NCBI RefSeq assembly: GCF_004353895.1 | Contig: NZ_SMOG01000016.1 | Span: 1-34,904, forward strand | Length of the DNA stretch: 34,904 bases | Direction of reading: 5' to 3' | Source of the DNA: Candidatus Syntrophosphaera thermopropionivorans | GTDB taxonomy: Bacteria; Cloacimonadota; Cloacimonadia; Cloacimonadales; Cloacimonadaceae | Shown here: positions 1 to 8,100 of the stretch, in pieces | How positions within the stretch are numbered: position 1 is the first letter of the stretch | Layout of the letters: each line of letters opens with the position of its first letter | Notes under the pieces: generated by a model | Databases searched by the model: none | The model's input: only the letters and a program-made list of their open reading frames with translations | Told to the model about the DNA's origin: nothing | Position numbers and translations under genes: made by a program

Positions 1-933
1 TGGTTAGCTCCAATGGCTGGATACACCGATAGAGCTTTCCGTCATCTTTGTAAAGAATACGGTGCAGATGTTATGGTTAGTGAAATGGTTAGTGCTGATG
101 GACTTGTCCGAAACACAAAAAAGACCCTTCCCTATATCTTATTTGATGGACTGGAACGCCCTTTCGGTATCCAAATCTTTGGTTCAGAACCATATATTCT
201 GGCTAAAGCAGCAGAACTATGCTTAGCCTGGAATCCAGATTTTATTGATTTGAATATGGGTTGTCCAGCTAAGAAAGTGGTTCGTAAAGGTGCAGGAGCA
301 GCTTTAATGAAAAATCCTGTTCTGGCTGCAGAAATAGTGCGTGAAATGAAAGCAGTTCTTGATAAAGGATGTTTTTTAAGTGCTAAATTCCGCAGTGGCT
401 GGGACTTTAAATCTATAAATTATCTGGATTTTGGCTTGAGGTTACAAGATGCTGGAGCCGATTTCCTGTGTTTACATCCCAGAACTCAATCACAAATGTT
501 TTCTGGAACTGCTAATTGGACACATATTGCTGAACTGAAAAAGCAACTTTCTATCCCACTAATAGGCAATGGAGATATTCAAACTCCAGAAGATGCGCTG
601 CGAATGTATGAAGAGACAAAATGTGATTCTGTTATGATTGGTAGAGGTGCTCTGGGTAAACCCTGGATTTTTCAGCAAATACATCAACTGGAAAAAAACA
701 ATGATTACACTCCTGCAAGTCGTCAATTAATCCTTGAAACTATGTTGCGTCATATTGACATGGCGACTCATTTTAAACCTGAATCTGTGGCAGTTAAAGA
801 GTTAAGATCTCAGCTCTGTTTTTACACTAAAGGTATTATCGGTGGAGCAGAATTAAGACAGGCTATTAATCACGCTGTAAGTGCGGAACAAATTAAGGAA
901 TTGATTAAAAGTTGTGAAGGACTGAAATTTTAG
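1..933 (+). CDS. dusB: tRNA-dihydrouridine synthase, DusB type (5' end cut by window)
   Basis: The reading frame is open from base 1 (W-L-A-P precede the first Met at base 13). The usual N-terminal LAPMAG-x-TD motif therefore spans the window edge, and the Met at 13 is not the start. This FMN enzyme reduces uridine to dihydrouridine in tRNA. The TIM-barrel hallmarks are visible: NMGCPAKKV with the catalytic Cys codon at 262-264, a GAGAALM stretch, the FRSGW segment, LHPRTQSQMFSG (DusB-like), IGNGDI, and MIGRGALGKPWIF for flavin phosphate binding. The C-terminal helical part is complete to the TAG at 931-933. The following 226 bases to the convergent ndk carry no gene but hold a palindromic repeat. 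The family call is firm; the choice of DusB over other Dus paralogues rests on motif resemblance. Confidence 0.93.
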   Translation, partial: WLAPMAGYTDRAFRHLCKEYGADVMVSEMVSADGLVRNTKKTLPYILFDGLERPFGIQIFGSEPYILAKAAELCLAWNPDFIDLNMGCPAKKVVRKGAGAALMKNPVLAAEIVREMKAVLDKGCFLSAKFRSGWDFKSINYLDFGLRLQDAGADFLCLHPRTQSQMFSGTANWTHIAELKKQLSIPLIGNGDIQTPEDALRMYEETKCDSVMIGRGALGKPWIFQQIHQLEKNNDYTPASRQLILETMLRHIDMATHFKPESVAVKELRSQLCFYTKGIIGGAELRQAINHAVSAEQIKELIKSCEGLKF

Positions 934-1001
934 TAGAGTTATTTCTTTTTGTGATACTTATATTATTTGCTCAATTATTTTTATATATCAATATTATTAT
1001 C

Positions 1002-1085
1002 ACTCCCTTAGCTCTCTCTTAGCTCTTGCTTACCTGCGGAATCAAGAAAAAGCTAAGAGAGACACAGGATAGAGGCAAGAAAGAA
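1002..1085. repeat. Dispersed palindromic intergenic repeat, copy A
   Basis: This lies between the convergent dusB and ndk genes. It contains a perfect 12-bp inverted repeat: TCTCTCTTAGCT at 1013-1024 and AGCTAAGAGAGA at 1051-1062. A nested 5-bp pair inside the loop is TCTTG at 1024-1028 with CAAGA at 1043-1047. A second, shorter version lies at 17287-17352 and shares the 15-mer TCTCTCTTAGCTCTT, an upstream ACTCC, and the downstream order AGCTAAGA, ACAGGA, AAGAAA. No U-tract follows the stem on either strand, so it is not a textbook intrinsic terminator. A bidirectional processing or termination element, or a REP-like repeat, is an inference. The remainder of 934-1159 holds nothing else I can identify. 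Confidence 0.55.
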
Positions 1086-1159
1086 CTTATTGAAAATACT
1101 TAGTTAATAAAATATAAATGGATACTGTTTATATATGGTTGGGAATAAAGTAAAATAAA

Positions 1160-1573
1160 TTAGGTGCCAAATTGAGGGAAAATGATGTTGATTTCTCGTT
1201 CTGCACTTTCTTTGCTATCTGAGGCATGAACTGCATTTTCCGTTATTCCTTCTGCAAAAAAATCCCGGATAGTGCCTACTTTCCTTTTTTCTGGATTAAC
1301 ATCACCTATTAAACCTCTCAAATCTTCAATGGCATTTTCCTTTTCCACGATTATTCCCACACAGGGTGCAGAACACATAAGATTAACCAGCCGGTCATAA
1401 AAGCTTTTCCCTTTATGCATTTCATAAAAAACACTGGCTAATTCTGGAGTAAATCGGATAATATTAATATATTTGAGATTAAAACCAGCCTGCTCAACCA
1501 TAGCAATGATATGCCCTATATGATGATGTACCACAGCATTAGGTTTAATAATTAGCAGGCTTTGCTCAATCAT
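1160..1573 (-). CDS. ndk: Nucleoside diphosphate kinase
   Basis: 137 residues, close to the usual 135-150. The enzyme moves the gamma phosphate of ATP onto NDPs through a phospho-histidine. The phosphohistidine is His116 in ENAVHASDS, a variant of the family's N-x-x-H-G-S-D-S with Ala for Gly. Also present are the N-terminal LLIIKPNAV strand, the NP-x5-GTIR-DF loop that contacts the nucleotide, and ESAEREI just after the active site. The start codon overlaps the stop of the upstream small gene as ATGA (1570-1573), so translation is probably coupled. The protein reaches a normal C-terminus. The function is secure; the Gly-to-Ala change beside the histidine is a mild oddity. Confidence 0.93.
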   Translation of the reverse strand: MIEQSLLIIKPNAVVHHHIGHIIAMVEQAGFNLKYINIIRFTPELASVFYEMHKGKSFYDRLVNLMCSAPCVGIIVEKENAIEDLRGLIGDVNPEKRKVGTIRDFFAEGITENAVHASDSKESAEREINIIFPQFGT

Positions 1574-1893
1574 CTGGCTTTGTAGACAGTTTCTATATAA
1601 TCCAGAGCAGCAACTTTTATAGCAATATCACGGTTTAACACCTGACACATTTTAATTTTATGCATCAGAATTTCAGTCCAGATATCGTAAATTTCATTGG
1701 GCTTGAAATCTATAGTTGTATACATTTTAAGCATTTCAGTGTAGAAGCTATCTCTATCAGAATCTACTCTTCCGATAACCAGTTTATAGCTATCAAAACA
1801 GACATCATATTCTTTGTAACGCACATCAATGACAGCATACCCAAGCTTCAGTAAATTATCATAATTAACTTGAAAATCTTCCATATTTGGCAT
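1570..1893 (-). CDS. Hypothetical protein, 107 aa, coupled to ndk
   Basis: I do not recognise the family. The ORF begins with ATG at 1893, preceded by a GGGAG ribosome site about eight bases upstream, and its TGA overlaps the ndk start by four bases. The protein is rich in Tyr, Asp, Lys and Ile and has no signal peptide or membrane segment. It looks like a small soluble alpha/beta protein (strand-like VIDVRYKEYDV near residues 21-31, then a long helical C-terminal half with only three cysteines in total). The four-base overlap, the ribosome site and the shared upstream region argue that it is a real gene of a two-gene operon. No function is proposed beyond this linkage. Confidence 0.75.
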   Translation of the reverse strand: MPNMEDFQVNYDNLLKLGYAVIDVRYKEYDVCFDSYKLVIGRVDSDRDSFYTEMLKMYTTIDFKPNEIYDIWTEILMHKIKMCQVLNRDIAIKVAALDYIETVYKAR

Positions 1894-1938
1894 TTTCTAA
1901 CTCCCTATAAATTTCTCGACAAAAAGCAGGAACTCTGC

Positions 1939-1956
1939 AATTATGTATCCATAATT
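1939..1956. promoter_or_regulatory. Perfect palindrome in the divergent uvrB / ndk-operon control region
   Basis: AATTATG (1939-1945), TATC spacer (1946-1949), CATAATT (1950-1956): a perfect 7-bp inverted repeat. Its right arm shares base 1956 with a TTGACA hexamer (1956-1961, + strand) and covers a possible -10 of the opposite strand. An operator for a dimeric repressor is a reasonable reading, and uvrB is a classic damage-inducible gene. The sequence is not the E. coli CTGT-N8-ACAG box nor the Bacillus GAAC-N4-GTTC box, so no regulator is named. Confidence 0.4.
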
Positions 1957-1978
1957 TGACAGAAATGGTAAAAGTCAA
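1951..1978 (-). promoter_or_regulatory. Possible sigma70-type promoter for the hypothetical-ndk pair
   Basis: Read on the minus strand: TTGACT (1973-1978), a 16-base spacer, then AATTAT (1951-1956; 4 of 6 to TATAAT). It lies about 60 bases ahead of the ATG at 1893. The AT-rich background makes such matches common, so confidence is low. Confidence 0.28.
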
Positions 1979-2033
1979 GCAAAAACTAAAATGGAACTTT
2001 TTGCCTCCTGTTTTATATACTAAGGAGAATAAG

Positions 2034-2078
2034 ATGGAGGAGCTGGTTATTTATCCAGCAAAAATGAAGGAGATGTAA
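2034..2078 (+). CDS. 14-codon leader ORF ahead of uvrB
   Basis: ATG at 2034 and TAA at 2076-2078 encode M-E-E-L-V-I-Y-P-A-K-M-K-E-M. A strong ribosome site, AAGGAG at 2022-2027, sits six bases upstream, which is ideal spacing. The end of this ORF contains the uvrB ribosome site (AAGGAG, 2067-2072), and the uvrB ATG follows eight bases after its stop in another frame. A ribosome translating the leader would cover and then release the uvrB site, so translational coupling or start-site control is plausible. It is not an N-terminal extension of UvrB, because the frames differ. Whether the peptide is made is unknown. Confidence 0.4.
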   Translation: MEELVIYPAKMKEM

Positions 2079-2086
2079 AACAAAAT

Positions 2087-4096
2087 ATGGGTATCTTCAA
2101 ATTACATAGTGATTACCTTCCCCGCGGTGACCAACCTGAAGCAATCGCTGCTTTAACTGAAGGTCTGCGTCAAAACAAACGCTATCAAGTTCTTCTTGGG
2201 GTTACCGGAAGTGGGAAAACTTTTACTATAGCCAATGTGATTGCTCAATTTGATAGACCAGTACTGGTTCTATCACATAATAAAACTCTGGCAGCACAAC
2301 TTTATGGAGAATTTAAACAACTATTCCCTGAAAATGCGGTAGAATACTTCATCAGTTATTATGATTATTATCAACCTGAAGCTTATATTCCTGGTAAGGA
2401 TATCTACATTGAAAAAGATGCAGATATTAATGAACAGATAGATAAATTGAGACTTAGAGCAACGATGAGTTTAATGGAAAGAAGAGATGTGATCATCGTA
2501 GCCTCCGTTTCCTGTATATATGGTTTAGGTGTTCCAGAAGATTATAGAGAAGCTTTAATACACCTGGAAACAGGAATGCAAATAGAACGAGATGAACTTT
2601 TAGAAAAGCTCATAACAGCTCACTATAGTCGTAATGACATTGCCTTTGAGAGAGGGACTTTCCGGGTTAGAGGGGATATTGTAGATATTTATCCTGCATA
2701 TCAAGAGCATTTTGTACGGGTGGAATTCTTTGCGGATGAAATTGTTAGAATAGAAAAGTTCCATCCTGTTACCTACCAAAGTCTGGAAGAAGTGGCAGAA
2801 TATTCAGTTTATCCAGCTATCCATTTCTTAACCAATCCTGATCGTTTAAAAAGAGCCATCGCCTCTATTGAAGCAGAATTAGATGAAAGAGTAGCCTATT
2901 TTCTTTCCCAGCAAAAATATCTGGAAGCAGAAAGATTGCAGAGCCGCACTAAATTTGATCTGGAGATGCTGACAGAATTAGGCTATTGTTCTGGAATAGA
3001 AAATTATTCTCGTCATCTGGCTGGAGCAAAACCTGGCGAACCTCCTAAATGCCTCCTGGATTATTTTCCTGAAGATTTCCTGATGGTGATAGATGAATCT
3101 CATGTGACTATTCCCCAAATCCAGGGAATGTATGCAGGAGATTATACGCGAAAGAAAAATCTTGTGGAATACGGATTCCGTCTACCTTCCGCTTTTGATA
3201 ATAGACCTCTCCGTTTTGATGAATTTCAGAATTATATGCATAATGTCATCTTTGTCTCTGCAACCCCAGCTGATTATGAACTCAGTCTCACTAATGGAGA
3301 AGTGGTTGAACAAGTTATTAGACCAACAGGTTTACTGGACCCGGAAATAGAAATAAAACCTATCCGTAATCAGGTGGATGATCTCATCCATCAAATAAGG
3401 GAAAGAGTGGAAAAAAATCAGAAAGTTTTAGTGATGACACTAACAAAAAGAATGAGTGAAGACCTCAGTCAATATCTGCAAAAAGCGGGAATAAAAAGTA
3501 AATATCTGCACAGTGAAATTGATTCTATAGAACGAGCTCAGATTATCAGAAGTCTCAGATTAGGTGAATTTGATGTAATAGTAGGTGTCAATTTATTGCG
3601 TGAAGGTCTGGATTTACCGGAAGTATCCCTGGTTGCTATTCTGGATGCTGATAAAACAGGATTTCTTCGTTCTACTCGTTCTTTGATCCAAATTTCTGGA
3701 AGAGCAGCAAGAAATGTGGATGGTAAAGTGGTCTTATATGCAGATGAAATCACTGATGCCATCAAGAAGACTCTGGAAGAAACTAATCGTCGTAGAGCTA
3801 AGCAACTGGCATATAATCAAAAACACGGTATAACTCCTCAAAGTATCAGCAAAACTATTCAGCAGATTATGGAATCTACTGCTATTGCTGAAGGCTATGA
3901 TGCTATGGAAAAGAAAGCTAAATCAAATCATTTCCGAAAAGAGGATTTTTACGAATATCTGGAACTGGATAATAAAGAAAAATTACTCCAGATTCTGAAA
4001 AAGGAAATGAAACAAGCTGCAGCCAAACTGGATTTTGAAAGAGCAGCAGAATTACGTGACACTATTGCTGAATTAGAAAAACCAGCTGAATCCTGA
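2087..4096 (+). CDS. uvrB: UvrABC system protein B
   Basis: 669 residues, full length for the family. UvrB is the damage-verifying helicase-like subunit of nucleotide excision repair: UvrA loads it and it then recruits UvrC. Visible parts: KLHSDY-x4-DQPEAI at the N-terminus; Walker A GVTGSGKT at residues 38-45; the beta-hairpin YYDYYQPEAYIP that clamps DNA; the DESHV Walker B region followed by TIPQIQGMYAGD; the C-terminal helicase motifs VNLLREGLDLPEVSL and QISGRAARN (usually QTIGRAARN); and the C-terminal UVR helical hairpin ending DFERAAELRDTIAEL, which contacts UvrC. The start at 2087 agrees with the family N-terminus. Its ribosome site AAGGAG lies 14 bases upstream, longer than usual, and is embedded in the leader ORF. 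It converges with the lipoprotein gene only eight bases after its stop. Confidence 0.97.
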   Translation: MGIFKLHSDYLPRGDQPEAIAALTEGLRQNKRYQVLLGVTGSGKTFTIANVIAQFDRPVLVLSHNKTLAAQLYGEFKQLFPENAVEYFISYYDYYQPEAYIPGKDIYIEKDADINEQIDKLRLRATMSLMERRDVIIVASVSCIYGLGVPEDYREALIHLETGMQIERDELLEKLITAHYSRNDIAFERGTFRVRGDIVDIYPAYQEHFVRVEFFADEIVRIEKFHPVTYQSLEEVAEYSVYPAIHFLTNPDRLKRAIASIEAELDERVAYFLSQQKYLEAERLQSRTKFDLEMLTELGYCSGIENYSRHLAGAKPGEPPKCLLDYFPEDFLMVIDESHVTIPQIQGMYAGDYTRKKNLVEYGFRLPSAFDNRPLRFDEFQNYMHNVIFVSATPADYELSLTNGEVVEQVIRPTGLLDPEIEIKPIRNQVDDLIHQIRERVEKNQKVLVMTLTKRMSEDLSQYLQKAGIKSKYLHSEIDSIERAQIIRSLRLGEFDVIVGVNLLREGLDLPEVSLVAILDADKTGFLRSTRSLIQISGRAARNVDGKVVLYADEITDAIKKTLEETNRRRAKQLAYNQKHGITPQSISKTIQQIMESTAIAEGYDAMEKKAKSNHFRKEDFYEYLELDNKEKLLQILKKEMKQAAAKLDFERAAELRDTIAELEKPAES

Positions 4097-4104
4097 AACT
4101 TTAA

Positions 4105-5028
4105 TTACCTGGAAAAATAAAGTCTCACACCTAAAGGTCTGTGATCAGAAATGATAGAAGAATAAGTACTCCAGGAACCCATATACTCTTCTACCTTGAT
4201 TACCCGACATATACTATCTGCTTGAGCAAAAGCATCAAATAGTTCGTTGGTGATTAGAATATGGTCTAAATGTGAAGGTGGACTATAATGAGGGTAAGAG
4301 ACATTATCATATGAAGGATTTAGAGCTATAGGATAATCAGCAAAGTAATATTCATCTGGTTTATCCAGAAAAACCTGAAAGACATTAGTGGAAGGAGGCT
4401 CGGCAATCTGATCATTCATATCTCCTACCACTATCACTCTACTATCAGGAAAATGTTCAGTGATATACTGGTCAAGTTTTTGACAGGCAAGTCTTCTTCG
4501 CACTTCTTCGTCCCAGGCATCACTTTCATCTATATAATCATCTCCCAGAGCTTTAAGATGATTGTTGATACATATAAAATTTAAGCCTTTATAATTAAAA
4601 TCAAGGACATAAGGTGGTCTGGGAAATGGGTTACTCTCCCCTACAAATATGGGATAGACCTCATTAACCTGAACCGTTTCTTTATTATATAAATAGGCAA
4701 GTCTATAGCTACTGGTGGCATTAGATACTAAAGCTTCATACTGCGGAATAGCACTTGCCAGTTGATAAAAAGCATTTTGGTCCATTACCTCCTGACAGGC
4801 AATAATATCAACTTTAAATTGTGGTATTATCTGAGATATGGTCTGAACTGTATTATTATTTACAGGAAAGGTTTTAAGATTCCAAGTGACCACTTCCAGA
4901 GTAGATTCAGTGCCAAATTCAAGTATATTCACATTTTCCGGAGGAGTCAGTTTATGATTAGTTCCACAACTGAACAATAGGAATATCGTTAACATTAATA
5001 ACAGGGTTAATTTTTTAATATACCTCAT
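4105..5028 (-). CDS. Lipoprotein of the endonuclease/exonuclease/phosphatase family
   Basis: 307 residues. The N-terminus is a lipoprotein signal: two lysines, a hydrophobic core and the lipobox LFSC-G, with Cys at about residue 21, so it should be anchored to a membrane outside the cytoplasm. The mature part shows DNase I-like (EEP) fold motifs: WNLKTFP, ACQEV with the metal-binding Glu, NNHLKA, VVGDMND (Asp203, Asn205) and SDHRPL (Asp295, His296). EEP enzymes are metal-dependent and cleave phosphodiesters in nucleic acids, phosphoinositides or sphingomyelin; the substrate cannot be told from sequence. An extracytoplasmic nuclease scavenging DNA is one possibility. The start is fixed by AAGGA about seven bases upstream. 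It is divergent from the first C25 gene across a 148-base spacer. Confidence 0.85.
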   Translation of the reverse strand: MRYIKKLTLLLMLTIFLLFSCGTNHKLTPPENVNILEFGTESTLEVVTWNLKTFPVNNNTVQTISQIIPQFKVDIIACQEVMDQNAFYQLASAIPQYEALVSNATSSYRLAYLYNKETVQVNEVYPIFVGESNPFPRPPYVLDFNYKGLNFICINNHLKALGDDYIDESDAWDEEVRRRLACQKLDQYITEHFPDSRVIVVGDMNDQIAEPPSTNVFQVFLDKPDEYYFADYPIALNPSYDNVSYPHYSPPSHLDHILITNELFDAFAQADSICRVIKVEEYMGSWSTYSSIISDHRPLGVRLYFSR

Positions 5029-5176
5029 TTTCTATCCTTAATTATAGGTCTTTTAAGAAATAATAATATTAAGCATAAAGCTTGCCAAATTGTAAAGGAT
5101 TATTTTTATAGATATCTTACTTCTTTACGGAATGTTTTTTGCATATTATAAAAGTATTACTTCTGGAGGATTATTG

Positions 5177-8100
5177 ATGAAGCGATATTTATGGATAGCT
5201 ATAATGCTTGCAGTATGCTGTTTAGCCACAGCTATGAATGAAAACTACACTACCACAACTACAGGACTGATTGCTCATCTGGAAAATGTTCGTGTAGCTC
5301 CAGTTTTAGAGCAGCCTAAAGAAACTGAAGAATTTCCTGAGACCACTCTCATTTCTAAAACTTTTGCTTTACCTTATAATTCTATAGATTTGCAGGTGCA
5401 AAATCTTCAATGGAATGTTTTTGATAGTTCAGGTAATTTTCTTTACCAGGAACAATTAATAGAACAGGATGTTTTGAGAATTGGAAACAGCTTTACTTTC
5501 CGGGAAATGAGAGGCTATACTATCTTGATTGAAACACAAATTAATAGAGATGAAACTATCCGTACCCTTGCTTCGGCAGATTTTTCTCTTACTGGCTCAG
5601 AACCTATAGAAATACCAGAAAATGTCTCTCCATCTTTTATTGATGCTTATAAATCTTTAGCAGACAATTTTCAAACTTCCTATCTTCGTGATTTGCCTCT
5701 TTCGCGTCCTAAAATGCTCATCATCAGCCACACTAACCTGGCAAATTATCAGACTGAATTTATCAAATGGAAGAAATCACAGGGTTTTGAAGTTTATGTT
5801 GCTTATAAATCCGATATAGGTAACACAGTTAACGATTTCAAACAATTCATCCAGAACCACTATAATCAATACCATTGCGACCATTTGCTGCTTTTAGGAG
5901 ATGTTACCAATCAGGGTACTTATAGCATTCCAACTGCCTTTTTCCCCTCTCCTGAATATCAAGAAAACGATGCGGATGACAATCAATATACCTTTATTGA
6001 AGGAAATGATTATTTCCCAGAAATGTTAGTAGGACGCTTTTCTTTTAATGATATAGCAGAATTTATGTCAATGGTTAATAAATCCGTAAGCTATGAAAAA
6101 ACACCCTATATGTCCAATACCAGCTGGATGACAAGAGGATTAGCCGTAGCAGGAAACTATGCAGAAGGTGGTCTCCGTCCAACTACTCCTATAGAAATGT
6201 CTCGCTGGCTAAGAGATAAGATGTTAAATTTTGGTTATACGGCTGTAGATACAGTTTTCTATCCTCCAACCTATCCAGGAACATCAAATATTATAACTTC
6301 CATTAATCAGGGAGTGCAATTTGTGAGTTATAGAGGTTGGGGTGATGCTAATGGGTGGCATTATCCAGCTTTTCATATACCAGACCTTGCCACCACTCAA
6401 AATGGTCCTCGTATGCCTGTGGTCTTTTCCATAGTTTGTAATACAGGTGACTTTGCCAATCCAGTTAATCCCAGTTTTGGGGAAAAATGGATGCGCATGG
6501 GAAGTGTAGCTCAGCCTAATGGATGCGTGGCATTTGTTGGTCCTTCAGATTTACATACCAAGACCAGACTAAATAATTCCATAGCCAGTGGTGCTTTTCG
6601 TAGTATCTTTGATTATGGTGTCCGTTGTTTTGCCACCAGTGTCCTTATAGGAAAGATAGAACTATATAAGAATTTCCCTAATGATATAGGAGATAATCAA
6701 TATGTAGCTTTCTACTTCCATGTTTATAATATTCAGGCTGATCCCAGTTTAAAGATGTGGGTTCTGGTTCCTGATACTATATCTGAAAGCGTTATTGAAG
6801 GAGGATTAACCTTTGCTCAAAGTGATTCTCATATCCGAATTAATGCTCCTCATCTAAATGGTGCAATAGTCACAGGCACAAAAAATGGAACTGATTTCAC
6901 ATATAGCCAGGTAATAGATGGATTTGCAATCTTACCCATTGACTCTGAAGTTACTGGCAATTTGACTATTACTATAACTAAAGATAATTATGTCCCTTTA
7001 GTTCGCACTTTAACTTGTTCTGAACCTGCTCGAATTGGAATAGAAGATAATAGTGTAGAAGGTTCCATCCTCAATCCTAACACTGAAATCACTGCTCAAA
7101 TCACTTTGAAAAACTATTCTAATTCCGTTTATACAGTTAATTCTTTATCTATTACCTCTACAGACGATGCCACAGTAGATTATAACATCCAACCTTTTAC
7201 CTTAAATCCTAATGAAACTCATAATATAAGCTTTAACATTATTGGTAATCCTTCAATCCGTCCTCGTAAACCTATTACATTTAGCCTTAGTCTACCAGAA
7301 CATAATATACTTCACCAATTTCAAATACTTGGAGGAGGTGCAGAATTTACCGTTCTGAATAGTAGTGGCTTTATAGCAATCGGTAATATCAGTCCAGTTA
7401 GTTTTCAGATTCAAAATATTGGCACTGCTCCTATGATAAATGCCAGCATTGAAATTATTTCTTTAACTGACGCAGCTGATTTCCCCAATCCAATTCAGCA
7501 TATTGGAAACATAGCTGTGAATGAACCTATTATCATCAATACCACTATCCAGACAGGTGCTGAAACCTGGAATGGAAGAAATATTCCTCTGAAGATGGTC
7601 TTAACTGATAATGGTTATAGCACCACAGTCTATTATGCAGTTACCGTTGGAACTCCAGAACCTAATTCCCCCACCGGCCCAGATGAATATGGTTATTTTG
7701 CATATGACAATTTTGATATCGGATTTGATGAAGCTCCCACCTACAACTGGATAGAAACAGACCCCCTACTTGGAGGTCAAGGAACCATCTGGGAAGTTCG
7801 GGATGATGGTTCACATACAATAGATTTGCCATTCACTTTCCGCTTTTATGGCAGAGACTACAATCAGTTAACAATGTGCTCCAATGGCTGGATTTCTTTT
7901 ATACCTACTCAAATGCATGATTTTTATAACTGTTATATTCCTGCTGCCCTTGGACCTTACACTATGGTTGCTGGCTACTGGGATGACCTGAAAGGAATGA
8001 AAATTGGGACTGATGAACAAGGTAATGGTATTTTTAATAATATGCGTCTTTCCTGGTGGTATGATACTGCCAACAATAGATTTATTATCCAATGGAATGA

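Noticed and set aside
5132-5176. Upstream in-frame Met as start of the first C25 gene
   Set aside because: It adds 15 residues in front of a clean signal peptide and has no ribosome site; GGAGG is correctly spaced for ATG 5177.
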